The position numbers and the translations under genes are program-made. The notes under the pieces are model-generated. The model was given only the letters and a program-made list of their open reading frames with translations. It was not told the origin of the DNA and made no database searches. A stretch of DNA of 64,000 nt, from positions 1,201,569 to 1,265,568 of the forward strand of contig NZ_WBVQ01000002.1 of the NCBI RefSeq assembly GCF_008933165.1. Reading direction: 5' to 3'. Numbering within the stretch: position 1 is the first letter of the stretch; the number at the start of each line of letters is the position of its first letter. Positions 61,438 to 64,000 of this stretch are shown piece by piece. Source of the DNA: Phaeocystidibacter marisrubri (GTDB lineage Bacteria > Bacteroidota > Bacteroidia > Flavobacteriales > Schleiferiaceae).

Positions 61438-64000
61438 ATGACCACCGTTGCATCGAAATTTCTGCTCAGCCTGTTGATCGTTCTCGCATGTTTCTCGGAA
61501 CAAGCGAATGCATTTGAGTCTAATACAGACTCGGTCAACTGGTATTCTTCAATGACCAAGTTTATCGCTGAAAGCGAATATCATCTAAACGCATCTGAGG
61601 ATGCTTGCCACGTTGAGTTTTCACTTTTCAATCGCTCCAATGGTTACCACGCGTCACTTGAGGACGCTGGTTTTACGATGGAGTTGCTGGAAGGTGAAAC
61701 GCCTATTTCCATCAATCTGCACCAGATTTTAGTAGATGGTAAGCCCAAGTACAGTTCCAACTTGCAAGGGTACAATCAGATAAACAAGAATGAGGTTACA
61801 TTTTGGCACAAAGGCTTTCAAGTTCAATATGTGAACACGAATGATGGATTGCGCCAGAATTTTATCCTTCCAGAAAATCCAGGTGGTAACACCTTAAATA
61901 TTCAACTCAGTGTCTCTGGAGCCAATCCTCAATTGGCCAATGCGAATAAGGTTGGACTCTTCCGCAATGGAGAAGAAGTGCTGCAATATGCCGACTTAAA
62001 AGTTTGGGATGCAACGGGAGCTGCGCTACCCGGTGAAATGAAGGTGGTGAATGGCCGCATTCAATTAGAGGTCACTGGATTGGAAAGTGCAATTTATCCA
62101 TTGGTCATTGACCCCTTGTCCAGCACACCCGCGAGTGTTTTGGAATCGAATCAGGCGAATGCCAGTTTTGGATACTCTGTTTCTTCTGCGGGAGATGTCA
62201 ATGGGGATGGGTATTCCGATGTGATTGTGGGGGCATATTACTACACCAACGGGCAGAGCAATGAAGGTGCGGCTTATGTTTATTTGGGCAGTGCTACGGG
62301 CTTGTCCAGCACACCCGCGAATATTTTTGAATCGAATCAGGCAGGTGCCTATTTTGGATACGCTGTTTCTTCTGCGGGGGATGTCAATGGGGATGGGTAT
62401 TCCGATGTGATCGTGGGGGCATATTACTACGACAACGGGCAGAGCGATGAAGGTGCGGTTTATGTTTATTTGGGCAGTGCTACGGGCTTGTCCAGCACAC
62501 CGGCAAATATTTTTGAATCGAATCAGGCAGGTGCCTATTTTGGAAACTCTGTTTCTACTGCGGGAGATGTCAATGGGGATGGGTATTCCGATGTGATCGT
62601 GGGGGCATATTACTACACCAACGGGCAGAGCGATGAAGGTGCGGCTCATGTTTATTTGGGCAGTTCTACGGGCTTGTCCAGCACACCGGCGAATATTTTG
62701 GAATCGAATCAGGCAGGTGCCTACTTTGGATACGCTGTTTCTTCTGCGGGGGATGTTAATGGGGATGGGTATTCCGATGTGATCGTGGGGGCATATAGAT
62801 ACGACAACGGGCAGAGCGAAGAAGGTGCGGCTTATGTTTATTTGGGCAGTGCTACGGGCTTGTCCAGCACACCCGCGAATATTTTTGAATCGAATCAGGT
62901 AAGTGCCCGTTTCGGAAGCTCTGTTTCTTCTGCGGGGGATGTCAATGGGGATGGGTATTCCGATGTGATCGTGGGGGCAAATCAATACACCAACGGGCAG
63001 AGCAATGAAGGTGCGGCTTATGTTTATTTGGGCAGTTCTACGGGCTTGTCCAGCACACCAGCGAATATTTTTGAATCGAATCAGGCAGGTGCCTTTTTTG
63101 GAAACTTTGTTTCTTCTGCGGGGGATGTCAATGGGGATGGGTATTCCGATGTGATTGTGGGGGCATATGCCTATGACAACGGGCAGAGCAATGAAGGTAG
63201 GGCTTATGTTTATTTGGGCAGTTCTACGGGCTTGTCCAGCACACCGGCGAATATTTTTGAATCGAATCAAGTGAGTGCCAATTTTGGAAACTCTGTTTCT
63301 TCTGCGGGGGATGTCAATGGGGATGGGTATTCCGATGTGATCGTGGGGGCAAATAGATACGACAACGGGCAGAGCGATGAAGGTGCGGCTTTTGTTTATT
63401 TTGGGGGGGCATCAGAGTTGAGTAGCACGCCAGTTGGCCAATGGACATTAAATCAGGCGTATGCCAATTTTGGATACTCTGTTTCTTCTGCGGGAGATGT
63501 AAACGGGGATGGGTATGAGGATGTGATCGTTGGGGCAAATTACTACGACAACGGGCAGAATTTAGAAGGTGCGGCTTTTGTTTATTTGGGCAGTGCTACG
63601 GGCTTGTCCAGCACACCCGCGAATATTTTTGAATCGAATCAGGCAAGTGCCTTTTTTGGAAACTCTGTTTCTTCTGCGGGGGATGTCAATGGGGATGGGT
63701 ATTCCGATGTGATCGTGGGGGCATATCAATACACCAACGGGCAGACCGATGAGGGTGCTGCCTTTGTTTATCTAGGGAGTGCCTCTGGACTTTCTGCCGT
63801 TCCTTCGGATACGTTGGAACTGAATCTGGAATATTCTGAATTTGGCTTTTCTGTATCGAGTGCTGGTGATGTAAATGGTGATGGTTATTCCGATGTTATT
63901 GTGGGGGCTCCTTACCCAAATTCCGCAGCAATCACAAATGATGGAGCCTTCTTTGTTTTTCTAGGGAGTGCTTCGGGCTTGTCACGAACCCCTGCGAATA
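61438..64000 (+). CDS. Secreted FG-GAP repeat protein, C-terminus beyond the window
   Basis: An ATG at 61438 opens a frame that stays open to the right edge (854 codons), so the stop is not seen. Signal peptide (MTTVASKFLLSLLIVLACFS, about 1-26), an N-terminal beta-domain (about 27-225), then at least ten FG-GAP repeats, each exactly 62 residues: FG.SVSSAGDVNGDGYSDVIV plus GA.YY.NGQS.EGAAYVYLGS and ATGLSSTPANIFESNQA. DVNGDGYSD is the calcium-binding loop of integrin-alpha-type propeller blades. Ten blades exceed one seven-bladed propeller, so a second propeller or an extended fold is likely. A T9SS domain probably follows outside the window. The minus-strand frame across the repeats is a shadow. 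Confidence 0.9.
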   Translation, partial: MTTVASKFLLSLLIVLACFSEQANAFESNTDSVNWYSSMTKFIAESEYHLNASEDACHVEFSLFNRSNGYHASLEDAGFTMELLEGETPISINLHQILVDGKPKYSSNLQGYNQINKNEVTFWHKGFQVQYVNTNDGLRQNFILPENPGGNTLNIQLSVSGANPQLANANKVGLFRNGEEVLQYADLKVWDATGAALPGEMKVVNGRIQLEVTGLESAIYPLVIDPLSSTPASVLESNQANASFGYSVSSAGDVNGDGYSDVIVGAYYYTNGQSNEGAAYVYLGSATGLSSTPANIFESNQAGAYFGYAVSSAGDVNGDGYSDVIVGAYYYDNGQSDEGAVYVYLGSATGLSSTPANIFESNQAGAYFGNSVSTAGDVNGDGYSDVIVGAYYYTNGQSDEGAAHVYLGSSTGLSSTPANILESNQAGAYFGYAVSSAGDVNGDGYSDVIVGAYRYDNGQSEEGAAYVYLGSATGLSSTPANIFESNQVSARFGSSVSSAGDVNGDGYSDVIVGANQYTNGQSNEGAAYVYLGSSTGLSSTPANIFESNQAGAFFGNFVSSAGDVNGDGYSDVIVGAYAYDNGQSNEGRAYVYLGSSTGLSSTPANIFESNQVSANFGNSVSSAGDVNGDGYSDVIVGANRYDNGQSDEGAAFVYFGGASELSSTPVGQWTLNQAYANFGYSVSSAGDVNGDGYEDVIVGANYYDNGQNLEGAAFVYLGSATGLSSTPANIFESNQASAFFGNSVSSAGDVNGDGYSDVIVGAYQYTNGQTDEGAAFVYLGSASGLSAVPSDTLELNLEYSEFGFSVSSAGDVNGDGYSDVIVGAPYPNSAAITNDGAFFVFLGSASGLSRTPAN
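62116..63789 (+). repeat. 186-base tandem repeat (nine near-identical units, a tenth diverged)
   Basis: The codon GAT of DVNGDG falls at 62194, 62380, 62566, 62752, 62938, 63124, 63310, 63496, 63682 and 63868, an exact 186-base period. Units 1-9 are close to identical at DNA level (for example GATGTCAATGGGGATGGGTA in most); unit 10 has diverged at silent sites. Units therefore spread recently by duplication or gene conversion. Confidence 0.93.

Noticed and set aside
62065-63270. A 401-codon open frame on the minus strand with repeated IPIPIDIPRRRN-like blocks
   Set aside because: It is the antisense of the 186-base FG-GAP repeat. Because the period is a multiple of three, a stop-free antisense frame is carried along. 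The plus-strand frame has a signal peptide and a known domain.
1-64000. tRNA, rRNA, insertion sequences, phage or integrase genes
   Set aside because: I looked in the intergenic regions on both strands and found no cloverleaf, terminal inverted repeats with a transposase, or recombinase motif. A tRNA scan would settle the first point.

Overview
The window looks like a chromosomal segment of a Bacteroidota, probably a marine Flavobacteriales bacterium of the Cryomorphaceae/Schleiferiaceae type. The grounds are type IX secretion (T9SS) C-terminal sorting domains of both the A and B kinds, a giant SprB-repeat adhesin, a CarboxypepD_reg-type TonB-dependent receptor, DUF2202, DUF5684 and SIMPL-like proteins, promoter boxes of the TAnnTTTG type, and starts without Shine-Dalgarno sequences. 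I see no rRNA, tRNA, CRISPR array, insertion sequence or phage gene. Most of the window encodes secreted or surface proteins. Layout, left to right: (1) 1-4159, three minus-strand secreted proteins with cohesin-like N-termini; the two complete ones end in a shared C-terminal module plus dockerin-like calcium loops instead of a T9SS domain. (2) 4409-7410, a stand-alone receiver, a HEAT-repeat membrane protein and a processive family 2 glycosyltransferase, convergent with an unknown membrane-anchored protein (7407-8969); this is a candidate exopolysaccharide unit. (3) 9142-22497, a 4451-residue adhesin with 53 SprB-like repeats (my hand count) and a type B T9SS domain. (4) 22498-26415, a metal-homeostasis locus: TonB receptor divergent from a DtxR/MntR-type repressor and a ZIP transporter, with a palindromic operator between them. 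(5) 26407-36179, housekeeping and small secreted genes. (6) 36652-46113, a second giant protein of about 3150 residues with the same C-terminal module as region 1. (7) 46696-54275, three T9SS cargo proteins and one epimerase. (8) 54434-56529, a lipoprotein metallophosphatase and a small unknown. (9) 57015-61172, a sensor kinase flanked by two LuxR-type response regulators. (10) 61438 to the right edge, an FG-GAP repeat protein built from an exact 186-base tandem repeat and running out of the window. The regions share one theme, building and controlling the cell surface. The strongest unexplained signals are these. A short element with consensus GAGACCTAA lies 11 to 43 bases upstream of several otherwise unrelated surface-protein genes. 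A cohesin-like/dockerin-like domain family lacks T9SS tags. Two stop-free minus-strand frames look protein-like but have no start codon, and one of them is followed by a terminator-like hairpin that no annotated gene explains.
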